In this document: positions 24,442 through 33,943 of the stretch, in pieces
Numbering within the stretch: position 1 is the stretch's first letter
Layout: every line of letters starts with the position of its first letter
NCBI GenBank assembly: GCA_032358165.1
Contig: JAALGY010000001.1
Location: 682,001-746,000 of the forward strand
Direction: 5' to 3'
DNA length: 64,000 nt
From: Diplosphaera chodatii
Lineage: Eukaryota; Chlorophyta; Trebouxiophyceae; Prasiolales; Stichococcaceae
Translations under genes and position numbers: made by a program
The notes under the pieces: generated by a model
Told to the model about the DNA's origin: nothing
The model's input: the letters and a program-made list of their open reading frames with translations, nothing else
The model's database searches: none

Positions 24442-26163
24442 ACTGCCAGTTGCGTGCTGGCGAAGCTGTCCGCGGCAGCTGCTGGGTGTGCAAGGCTGAT
24501 GTGGTGTTACACTGCCTTGCGGCTGTGTGATGCACTACGCTGGCGCAGCTGTGTGCGCCGCTGCTCACGTGATGCGGAAGGCAGCAGCTGTGTGCTCCCT
24601 CTGGTGTCAGGTGCGGAGCTGCTCACTGGGGCAAAGCGGCAACCCCGCTACTCTGCTTTCCCCATGGTGAATGGCCGCCCTCACATCGTGAGGGTGGCCG
24701 CCATGCGCATCCGGCGCTGCACGCTGGCTAATAATCAGCGACCGGCTGCTGGTGACTCCAGCAAGCCTGCAAGCACAGAAAGCGAGGCATGGAGACGGGT
24801 GCAACATGTGGGAGGGCATGTGTGCACTCGGCAAGCCCCTGCCACTGAACGGCCAAGCTGCATGCTTGCAGACGCCGGAGCGAAGTCAGGCTTCGCAGAG
24901 GGCGCAACAGCGGGTGAAGGAAGAGCTGCCTGTCGTGGACAGCCGATGACATGGCAGCCGAAGGGTGCAAACGAGGTGCATGGCCCAGAACAAGCAGCTG
25001 AATTAGAGCCACATCGTTCGGTCGCAAGCAAGCTACTTGATCATAGCACCAGCGCCCTGCTATTCGGCGACAGACGCCGTTGACTTGGTGAAAATTCCCA
25101 CATGAGACAGCGATGGCAGAGGTGACCAGGACAACTGCAGAGCAGATGCACCTTGATCGCCACACCGGATGGCAAGCAAGGGCAACAGAAACAGGTTTCT
25201 GTTGTCGATGCGCATCGAGCTGCAAGCGAGCAGAACATCGACACATACCGTGGCAAAACAGCCCTGCTGTCCGACCACACCCACAGCCATCCGTTTGCTG
25301 TCCGCACGCTGAGTGTCTGATACCAGTTCAGCAATGCTCTGGCTGCTGACACCCATCATGCACAGCTACGGTGGCTGGTAGCCGTCAGCGTGGCTGCATC
25401 TCATGCCGGGTTTCGGCACTTGCAAGTGGTGGGGTGCGCGAAGACAATGGGGCACTGCACGGATCGTCTCACCCTGTTGCGCGCACTCTGCAGACTGCAA
25501 TACAAGCCGCCACTGGACTTGAGTACAAGCACAGCCCCCGGCTATGCTGCGACGGCTGGCAAGTCCCTAGTGGCTTCCGAAGTCCCCAGCACGGCTGCTG
25601 TAGGACGAGCGCGTGGCTGTGGGGCCGCCAGCGTCACACTGTCGTGCTCCTAGTACCTGACGAATGTCAAGCAGCAATGCTATGTACGTCGTCTGGCACC
25701 TGCACCCCCGCAGCCGGCCGCTGGGGAACTTATCCAGGGTGTTGCATTTTGACCAAGGGTGGCCTAGCAGATTTTCGTGCTTGATCAGTCACCCGGCTTG
25801 CTGGCCAGACTGTGGTTTGCTGCGGTCTTGCAGGCGTGAAAGGCTCTAGTCGTGTGACCACCGGCTGTATCGCACCCTGGGCGCGAAGGTTGCCGAGGCA
25901 TGCGATTGGGTTCCAGAATGCATGGCTGCTGCGCAGGCTGAATAAAGGAACAGCTCGGGTCACTGCCAGCTGCAAACTCACGCATACGAGGCCGCATACC
26001 TGATCGGCTTTAGATATGATGTGGGCTTGACTTGACGCTGGTGGGTTGCATGTGCTCCTTGACGGAGCCATGCGGGTGCATGATTGGCGTAACCCTAGCA
26101 TGTGGTGAACAGCAGTCAACCATATGCGTGTGCAGGGACACGTATATCAACGGTGTGGTGCAG
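24442..26163. other. About 1.7 kb without a supported gene
   Basis: Upstream of the large minus-strand gene and of the small plus-strand membrane protein. Some open frames exist on both strands, including a 99-codon minus-strand frame ending near 25060, but none shows a domain or a coherent exon series. It probably holds both 5' regions; a missed first exon of the 26164 gene is possible. Confidence 0.3.
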
Positions 26164-26376
26164 ATGATGAACACAACCAATCGGTTGGTTTCGGCGCTGC
26201 GTGATCGGTTCCAGGGGAGCCCATTCTTTCACGCGCTTTGGCTGGCGCCGCTGCTCTTGACGCTGTTCTACTATGTTGGTGTTGGTATGAAGGCCGTAGA
26301 GCGGAGACATGACGAGTGGGTGGTGCGGCAAAACGCCAGAAACGCAGCCGTGGAACCCTTGCGCAAGGATAAATGA
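26164..26376 (+). CDS. Small single-pass membrane protein, unidentified
   Basis: From the ATG at 26164 the frame gives 70 residues. A hydrophobic span (LWLAPLLLTLFYYVGVGM) lies between a charged N-terminal part (RLVSALRDRF) and a basic, charged C-terminal tail (AVERRHDEWVVRQ) that ends RKDK. The layout fits a small organellar or ER membrane subunit, and the dibasic C-terminus could act as an ER-retrieval signal; both are inference. The frame stays open upstream to an acceptor-like AG near 26136, so a preceding exon is possible. I do not recognise a family. Confidence 0.5.
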   Translation: MMNTTNRLVSALRDRFQGSPFFHALWLAPLLLTLFYYVGVGMKAVERRHDEWVVRQNARNAAVEPLRKDK

Positions 26377-26577
26377 TATATTCGCAAGTCTCTTGCTTGA
26401 CAGCAGCGCCAATTGCATTCTCCTGTATGAATGGCGGCCACCAGTAGCCCATGCCCCGAGGGTTTCGCGAGGCATGTTCCGATGAACAGAGTTGATGCCG
26501 AGTCCTGCCAGACGAGCTGGTCTTGCAATTGAACCTGTGCCTGACCAAGCTGGCCTCACGGGACCACACCAACCTCC

Positions 26578-27706
26578 TTAGCTCAGCAGTTCTTGGTTCG
26601 TCCAATCCCTGTGAAAGCGATCACTGCACGTCACTGCCAGTGCCTTGGTCAGCTTGCCAAACCAACATACGCCCATCACATGCGCGCTTGCCTGCCATGC
26701 ACAGGCGTCAATTCACCTCTCATGCCCGTGTGCATGTATGTATGCACTGGAAGTTCGCACCTGGTCAGATCGTCTAGGTGGTCGTCCCAGTCAGCGAGCT
26801 TGCGATGAGCCTGCCGAGCCACCAGGTCTGCATACAGCTGCGGCACGTCGCCTATGCCGTGGTGCACAGCGCCGCCACTGTTGCTCGCCGTTGCAGACCA
26901 GCCGCCTCGATCTGGTGGTCTGGTGTAGAGCTGCGGGAGTGTCGCCAGCAATGTCACACACCATAAACGCCAGCATGAATCAACGCTCAGTGATGTGCTT
27001 TGGCTTGCCAAAATCCCCTGCATGCAGGCTGGCGATATGTGGCAGGAGCAGGGCGCGGTGCATGCCTGCACACACCTCGAGGAAAGATGCACCATCACCC
27101 CGCAGGAAGCTGCCAAGGCGTTGATTATCCACCTGCACTCCCGCCGCAGTTCCAAAATATCAGGCGCTGCCAGTCAAGTACGCAGGAGTAGAAACAGAGC
27201 AGGTACTGGCCAGCGGCCTACCAGCAGGCCGCATGCGACTGGGCTGCATTGCTGCTGCAGCTTGTCTGCAATTTTGCGAGGGCCAGCCCCAAACTCCCTG
27301 TCTTCCAGCCGCTCGTTAGCATGATACACGCCAACAACCTGCAGGCTGCGACTGTCTGCCCACGCGCTGACCTGCACATGGGCAGCGCGATCCACCCGCT
27401 GGTCCGCCATTCGCCTCCCACGTGTGCTGCTCAGTCAGTGCGTCAGACTGCTTGCCCAGCACCAGCACATACCTGCACAAGTGCCGTTTCTAGCGGCATC
27501 GAGAGGTGCAGGAAGCTGTGGAAGAGCGGAACTGCGTCGATGATCTGCAGGCTGGCGCCGCCAGCGTCGCTAGCTGAGTTGCTGCCTGTCTCTGCTTGCC
27601 TCGTGCTACCAATCAGAAGGCCATTAATGGGAAGGGCAGGGTATTTGGCGGCGTGAAGCAAGATCTTCAGCAGTGCCGCGCTGTCAACAGCGCATTCCAG
27701 AGGCAT
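26578..27706 (-). CDS. EMC8: ER membrane protein complex subunit 8/9
   Basis: Cytosolic-side subunit of the EMC, the ER insertase for tail-anchored and multipass membrane proteins. Five exons: 27706-27473, 27338-27222, 27132-27076, 26930-26761 and 26608-26578 (TAA), total 609 nt (202 aa), close to the family length. Family features are ALLKILLHAAKYPALPINGL at the start, DAVPLFHSFLHLSMPLE, then VVGVYHANERLEDREFG, the degenerate MPN-like core VACGLLVDNQRL across an exon junction, and the C-terminal DWDDHLDDLTRDWTNQELL. All junctions are GT-AG and in phase. EMC8 and EMC9 cannot be separated, as plants and algae carry a single gene. The gene is divergent from SLP2, with 366 bp between start codons. 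Confidence 0.95.
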
Positions 27707-28072
27707 GTTGAGATCACAAAGCCGCAAGTCCGGACCTCCAGCCAATGTCAAACGACTACTAAGCTACACAGGAGTCACAGACTGCTGATCTGTTCCGCGC
27801 TTCCACTGCGCATCCGGGTTGTGGAACATCCTGGCTTCAAACATGCTCCTTCCCGGAATGCCACCAGCTTCCATGTCACGGGACATGTGGTCTCCTGCGA
27901 TGTCATTTCGCGCGCACAGGCAGTATTGCGTTGTGTGCCCATCTTACATTGGCAACACTAACCAGAGGGACAGTAACATACCAGAGTCTGTCTGTGGACG
28001 TGTCGCAGTCCACAAAACTCTGAAGCAGCGCTCACGAACACCGACATTGCCTGCACACCCATATAATCAGCA
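27707..28072. promoter_or_regulatory. Divergent intergenic region, EMC8/9 and SLP2
   Basis: 366 bp separate the two start codons, so both promoters and 5' UTRs must fit here. An ATATAA element lies about 10 bp before the SLP2 ATG, which is too close for a usual TATA box. The shared-promoter role is inferred from spacing only. Confidence 0.45.
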
Positions 28073-30614
28073 ATGGCGCTACGGGGCCTGTCCCGCGCAT
28101 CAGCTCTGTTCTTGAGGAGCGGTGTTCCCGCCATTGGTCCCAACCATGCAGCTCTTCTTGCGAGTCAGGGCGGCTCTGCATCAGTGGCGGCGGCAGCGCT
28201 GTCACACGAGTACCTAGGCATGTCGCAGTCGAGGGGCGTGTCGAGTTCCACGCTGGACCCTACCCTAGCCGCACGGACGGGAGGTGGAAACTACGGCATT
28301 CGGTGCGTACTGCTGCTGGTAGCATGGTGCATGGCCAAGCATGTCGGAACCGTCAAGTTGGCGCCTGGACTCCCGAGGTCGTGTGCAGAGTGCGACATGT
28401 TGTTGTGTTGGGCAACAGTAACAAAGAGTCTATACCTTGCAAACACTGCAGTATCCTTGTGACAGGATCGTGCCAGAGCGGACAGCATTCGTGATTGAGC
28501 GCTTTGGGAAATACGCCAAGACACTGCAGCCGGGCCTGCACCTGCTCATCCCCATCGTGCGCGTGACGACCCGTCAATCGCTGTGCTTGATTCTGCTGAA
28601 AGCTTTTGTACGCATACCTTATTGTACTCTGCCTCACAACCCGCAACACTGGCGGTACCTGTCTGCAGGTGGACAGAATAGCATACATCCACAGCTTGAA
28701 AGAAATCGCCATCCCGATTCCACACCAAAGTGCCATCACCAAGGACAACGTGTCCATCAACATTGATGGCATACTATATGTCAAGGTGAACATCAAAACC
28801 CTCCTTACAATGATTGTCCTTGGTAATATGTGTGTGTGTGTGTGGCGCCTTCCCTGCAAACCACATGTGCATAGGCAGTGAGGCTCATGCCTGGTTCTGC
28901 CCACAGATTGTGGACCCGAAGAAGGCCAGCTATGGCGTAGAGAACCCGCTGTTTGCGGTGACGCAGCTTGCGCAGACTACGATGCGGTCTGACATTGGCA
29001 AGATATCTCTTGACAAGACGTTTGCAGAGCGCGACACGCTGAACAAGAACATCGTCGAGGCCATCAGGTGTCTGTCTGCACTGCAGGTGCTGCATGCATG
29101 TCAGCAGTCGGACACGAGTATCTCGACAGTATGATGCATAGTCCTCGCACCTGAGACTCTCTCGAAACGACTTTCTGGAGAGTCTTTTCTCGTGTCCCGC
29201 TGCAGGGAAGCCACCTCCGACTGGGGCATAGAGTGCATGCGGTATGAGGTGCGTCTTGCAAGCAGTGGGCGCTTGCCAAGGGCGCTTTATGTTACACTGC
29301 TTCAGCACCCCGCCCAGGACAGCAGGGTCCCGTCACCTGACTAGCTGCTTGTCTGCTGCAGATCCGCGACATTGCACCACCAGCCGGCGTGCGAGCTGCC
29401 ATGGAGTTGCAGGTAATGCATGCGCCAAGCAACTGTTCAGATATCAGCTCAGCACAACATGCATGACATGAAGTGCTGGCAATACCTCTTGCTGATGCAC
29501 ACCCATCACCCTGACTTGGCCATCAGGCTGAGGCTGAGCGGCGGAAGCGCGCCAGCATCCTGGAGTCGGAGGGCGCCCGGCAGTCCAAGATCAATGTGGA
29601 GGAGGGCAACAAGGCCGGCATCATCCTGTCGTCTGAGGCCGCACAGCAGGACTCTGTGAACCGTGCCGTTGGTAAGCAGTAGTAACCTTCACGTGATGTG
29701 CATGCTGGCATGAACAGTGGCAGAGACCATCGTTGCCTCCGGTGTGTATTGTGAGCGTCGTCCAGCAGGAAGGCCTGCATCTGAAAGACATCGAATACAT
29801 TGGCAGAACATGCGTCTCGTCGTCCATGTGAAGCTTGTCAAACTATTGCTTGTCCCACCTCAGGTGATGCGGAGGCGATCTTCCGGCGGGCGGAAGCAAC
29901 CGCCAAGGGCCTGGGCCAGATCTCGGCTGCGATCACTGCCAATGGTGGCAACGCAGCTGCCTCCATGCGCATTGCAGAGCAGGTGCAGACAGACGCATAG
30001 CCTGATTAAAGCTGCTCCTTGGCCGGCAGCCTGTGCATCCTCAGCCATACGTATTCAACATCCTGTTGGGTGCAAAGCCATTCCTGATTGCTCTGTGCTT
30101 GCGCATGTCACAGTACCTGGCGGCATTTGGCAACATCGCCAAGGCAGGCAACACGATGCTGCTGCCGTCCAGCGCAAGCGACCCAGCCACCATGGTTGCC
30201 CAGGCGCTGTCCATCTACAATAACGTCAGCGCCAAGGCGCCCTTCCCTGGCGGCGGGTGCGCTGTTTACAGTTGCTTGGGCACACCAGCTGATGAGGTTA
30301 TGTATGCTCAGCGCAAGGTGCTGATGTTTAGGACGTCCTGTTGCAACGTGTCTCCCTGAATGAATGTCATGATACGCGCATTTAACTCCGTCTGATTCCG
30401 GTGCAGGGCCGGCAACCCTAACAGCAGCGGCAGCGATGGTGGTCAGCAAGCACAACAGACCCAGGACAAACAGCCCCTGCCGTCCAAGCAGGGCAGCAGC
30501 GCACAAACCAGCCGGTACGCAGCCGATGCCAGCCCACGGACCAGTACAAGGAGTATACTTGCGGCTGCTGCCCAGCCAGAGCTCCCTCTGTTCAGCTTGC
30601 AGCAGCGCCACTGA
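28073..30614 (+). CDS. STOML2: Mitochondrial stomatin-like protein 2 (SPFH/band 7)
   Basis: Inner-membrane scaffold of the prohibitin/stomatin family. Ten exons: 28073-28302, 28466-28556, 28669-28785, 28907-29067, 29206-29248, 29362-29412, 29527-29671, 29864-29982, 30114-30256 and 30407-30614 (TGA), total 1,308 nt (435 aa). The first exon encodes an Arg/Ser/Ala-rich, acid-poor presequence ([16 protein letters not shown]) typical of mitochondrial import. The SPFH core follows: [50 protein letters not shown], then the coiled-coil region ([16 protein letters not shown]) and [18 protein letters not shown]. The tail is Ser/Gln-rich. All introns are GT-AG and phase-consistent. Confidence 0.95.
28831..28846. 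repeat. (TG)8 microsatellite
   Basis: Simple repeat in the third intron of the stomatin-like gene. Confidence 0.9.
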
Positions 30615-31189
30615 CCCCATGATGAATAGCGTAGGACTGGTGTGCAGTTTTGCAGCCATGTACAAGGTAGCTTGACAGCAGCAGCACAGTCGCAGCTGCA
30701 TGCGGCCATATGTACACTGGATTGCACCCGTTTCCTGAGCCACCTTCCCCTGCAGCATGCATCAGTTGTCTGTAAAGTCCCATGGACACAGGCACTCGAC
30801 CCACTTGTACGTAACCCTGTGTACCGGTCTCAGCTTCCTGCATCTTCTCCCCAGCCTGGCGCATCACGTAATCATGCTTGCCATACGCAGCGCTACAGTC
30901 AGCGGACCGTAGCAACTCTTGCACACACTACGTCGCGTGTTGATACATACAGTCTCAAACACGTCGCTTTACTGATACGTCGGCGTTTGACTGAATCAGA
31001 TCGCAGACGCTAATCCGCAGCGCGCACTGTAGCCTGTTGTGACGGTGGCGCAATTTGGAGCAGAGCCCAGTGACACAAACATTCTGAATGATGTCACTCT
31101 GCTGGTAGCCTCAGATTGGGTCATGAGACTCCTTCACATGAACTAGGCACAGCAACATCAGCGCTGAGCAGCAATCATCGCACTGCCTG
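30615..31189. other. Intergenic, SLP2 3' flank and TMEM222-like 5' flank
   Basis: No coding exon recognised. A TGTAA motif, the usual poly(A) signal of green algae, occurs near 30771, about 155 bp after the SLP2 stop. Confidence 0.4.
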
Positions 31190-31970
31190 ATGCCATCGAA
31201 CGGATCTCAACCGTTTGTCAGCACTAAGGAGCCCCTCGAGTCCATCAAAGCTGCCATGCCGCCGCCTGATGATATCAGGCCGCCACAGATCTTCCCACAC
31301 TGCATTGTGTGGACGCCGATTCTGATCCTGTCATGGTTGGCCATATGGGGGTCTGCGACAGCAGCGGCCTCATATACGACTTTGCGGGGCCGTACTTCAT
31401 CAACAGGGGCAAGTTGAGCTTCGGCTCCCCCACCAGGTGCCGCAGGGCACATGGTGCCCAGTGGTGGTGCAGCAATGTGCGGAGACATCATGTGATGTCT
31501 GGATGTGCGCGCTGCATGATCATGAAATGTCACACGTATCGTGTGGCCTGGCAGGTACCTGCAGCTGGACCTGTCATCAGCAGGCAGCTGGGACTCCACG
31601 CTGGCACTGTCAGCACATGAGTATGAGGGCCACATGTACAATTTCTATTGCGACAACTGCCACTGCTTCGTGGCATACTTCCTCAACCAGCTTGCCTACC
31701 AAGGCCGCAGGTGCTGGTGGTGCAGTGTTTTTCAGGGCGGACGATGCTGCTACACTGCCGTGGCCATGCAGCGCACACATGAAGTGGGGTGACCTGAGAT
31801 ACAGGTGGCACTTTGTGTGCAGGGACTGGCACATGGCGCGCTTGGCAACGCACATGTTCGTCAAGGGACGACACGTGGGTGTGGGCGGCTTCCTGCGCAG
31901 CTGGCTGCCATTCTTCGTGCTGCTAGGAGCTGCTATCGTGTTGGCGGGCACACTGCAGAGCAAGTCCTAG
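31190..31970 (+). pseudogene. TMEM222: TMEM222/DUF778 family protein with apparent frameshift
   Basis: Small membrane protein family found from plants to animals. Exons 31190-31436, 31555-31710 and 31805-31970 (TAG). Exon 1 has FPHCIVWTPILILSWL in the ATG frame, but the next family block, GHMGVCDSSGLIYDFAGPYF, is in another frame. Family members keep about four residues (of the type FFPII or IPFI) between these blocks; here they are missing together with one extra base, a 13-nt deficit near 31339. No GT-AG intron fits between them. Exons 2 and 3 are normal: HMYNFYCDNCHCFVAYFLN, then GFLRSWLPFFVLLGAAIVLA. Read literally, the ATG frame stops after 75 codons. Either the gene is broken or the base sequence has an error; family identity is firm. 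Confidence 0.8.
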
Positions 31971-32532
31971 CGCCAAGTGCATGTCTGCCAGGCATATGCC
32001 TAGTGTACCATATCCCTCGTTGTACATTGCAGAACTCTGATTTGCGTCGTGATTGTGGCAGATGTCTGAATGCTGTGGTTTTGACTGGTGAAGATGGGTT
32101 GTGACTGAGTAAAGATGGCCAGCATGTATGAACACAAAGGGTGGGCAATGGCTTGGTAAGCTTGTAGAGGATTGGACGTTGTGGTGTTGCCTTGAGTCCA
32201 GACAACAAAGCAGGCGCCCTTCGTCAAAACCTCAATCGCTCTGCAGATGCGCTGTTCGAGCAAACCGTCTTGCACACCTCCTCAGCAAGCAGATCTCAGT
32301 TGCCAGCTGTCAAGCAGCCGTCTTGCAGCACAACACATGGCTGCTGCATTCCATCCGCTCAGCTGCCATGTTATACGGCCGCCTGCACGGTCACGGCTGA
32401 CGGTGACTGCACACAGCTGATGCACCGGGTGCCAAGAGAAGCCCATGCGAGAGGCTCCTGCCCGCTTTGGTAGCAGCTGTGGCTGATCACCCAGCGTCCG
32501 GCCGCCCAGCAGCAGCCACCCTGCAGCCCTGC
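31971..32532. other. Intergenic between converging TMEM222-like and RPS28 genes
   Basis: No exon recognised on either strand; should contain two 3' UTRs. Confidence 0.4.
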
Positions 32533-33524
32533 TCACCGCAGCCGCCGCGCCTCACGCTCGGACTCCATCAGCGTCAGGATGTCGCCTGCGCAAGAAGCAG
32601 TACGCTCTCAGATGAGGACAGTTCATTTTGGTCGCCTTCGCATGCATACCCGAAGTGTCTGAAAAGCATCTGGAGTGAGCCGCAGGCATGTCGCAAAGTG
32701 GAGCCAGTGAAGCTGCTCGGCATGGTGCGCACCCTCGCGCACGGGGCCCTTGACGTTGCGCATGATGAGACGGTTTTGGTCGTCCAGGAACTTCACGCGG
32801 ACCTGTGTCACCTGTTGCACATTGAAAGCACGGGTCATCGACATGCCTCTCTGGCTGAGACGGCCCACGCCAATGATGGCCACGATAAGCAGACAAAGGG
32901 GCGAATGTGTTTCAGTGTCCCCACCTGGCCACGGGAGCCTGTGCGGCCGATGACCTTCATGACGATCGCCAGCTTCACGGGGGTATCCTGCAGGCAAGTG
33001 GAGGCCATGCACATTTGCAGCTGTGCTTGGAAGCCGTGACATCGTGAGTGCCTCCGACTCTGCCTGTCGACCCGCTGCCCCGCCGTCCTCGCCACGCGGC
33101 TGCTAGCAGCTCCCATTAAGACCCTGAAGTTCAGAGGCCGTGCATGTACCTGCCCACACCAGTGAGCAATTGCCAGACGGTGCGGCAACTGAAGGCTGAA
33201 CAGCCAACACAAAGTCCATGGTCTCGGGGTGCACTGCACACGACTGTACATGCTGCAAAACGCTTGCCACTCAGCCAGCGCAGAGCATGCCAAAGGCCGT
33301 CAAGGTGCTGCACTGCCCAGCAATCCCAGCAGGCCGTGACCCAGCAGCCTGCTCCATATACTGCCCCAACACGAGACTAAGCAGCTGTTAACTGTTGCTA
33401 GGTTAAGGGCCTGAGCACAGCCATGCCCAGCAGCCCTAAGCAGAGCCGCACAGCCGCTGGCCAAACACATCGGAAACCTCCCCCGGCCCCAGCTCTCGTG
33501 GAGCGGCCGGCAGGCTCTCACCAT
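32533..33524 (-). CDS. RPS28: 40S ribosomal protein S28 (eS28)
   Basis: Small-subunit protein near the mRNA exit/E site. Four coding exons: 33524-33522 (only the ATG, followed by donor GTGAGA), 32987-32925, 32811-32733 and 32585-32533 (TGA), giving 65 residues, the normal eukaryotic length. Sequence seen is DTPVKLAIVMKVIGRTGSRG, then VTQVRVKFLDDQNRLIMRNV, then DILTLMESEREARRLR, nearly the family consensus. The ATG sits in GCCACCATGG, a strong initiation context. The first intron is 534 nt and separates the start codon from the rest. Divergent from BRX1. Confidence 0.95.
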
Positions 33525-33943
33525 GGTGGCAGACGCCTGCGGACCCGGGGCTCCTCAGGCGTCGGGCGCTCCGCGCAAGCAGCAAAGGGGCGGGCCAGAG
33601 CGCCGCAGGTCCCAAGCAGAGTCGGCCGCAGTGCCTCTAGATTCCCATACGCTAAGAACTATACGGTATATGGCCGACCACCCGACCTCACAACCGTACA
33701 TGTCTGCCAGCGCCCTTGACAGTTGGTTTCGTTGTTGATCAAGCGTATAAATGAGCGTTTGAAAGTGCACAGATGCTTATATCAACCCCTGCAGCACAGT
33801 AGGCGCGATAGGCTTCTGCCGGCGGTGTGCATATTCCCAGAAAGCCGTCTCGACTGGGCAACGCAGCTGGACGTGTACGTGTTTGCACCAGGCAATCAAA
33901 CGCCATTGATTCACTGACCCGGTTTGCCTGCACCGGCCGCTGA
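33525..33943. promoter_or_regulatory. Divergent intergenic region, RPS28 and BRX1
   Basis: 419 bp between the two ATGs. It must hold both 5' UTRs and promoters for a ribosomal protein and a ribosome assembly factor. I did not find a clear TATA box oriented for either gene. Confidence 0.5.

Noticed and set aside
25060..25359. 99-codon minus-strand frame starting with ATG
   Set aside because: No domain, no neighbouring exons and no conserved pattern; length is not unusual for this GC content.
33423..33719. 98-codon plus-strand frame
   Set aside because: Overlaps the RPS28 start and the divergent promoter; composition is simple and no homology is recognisable.
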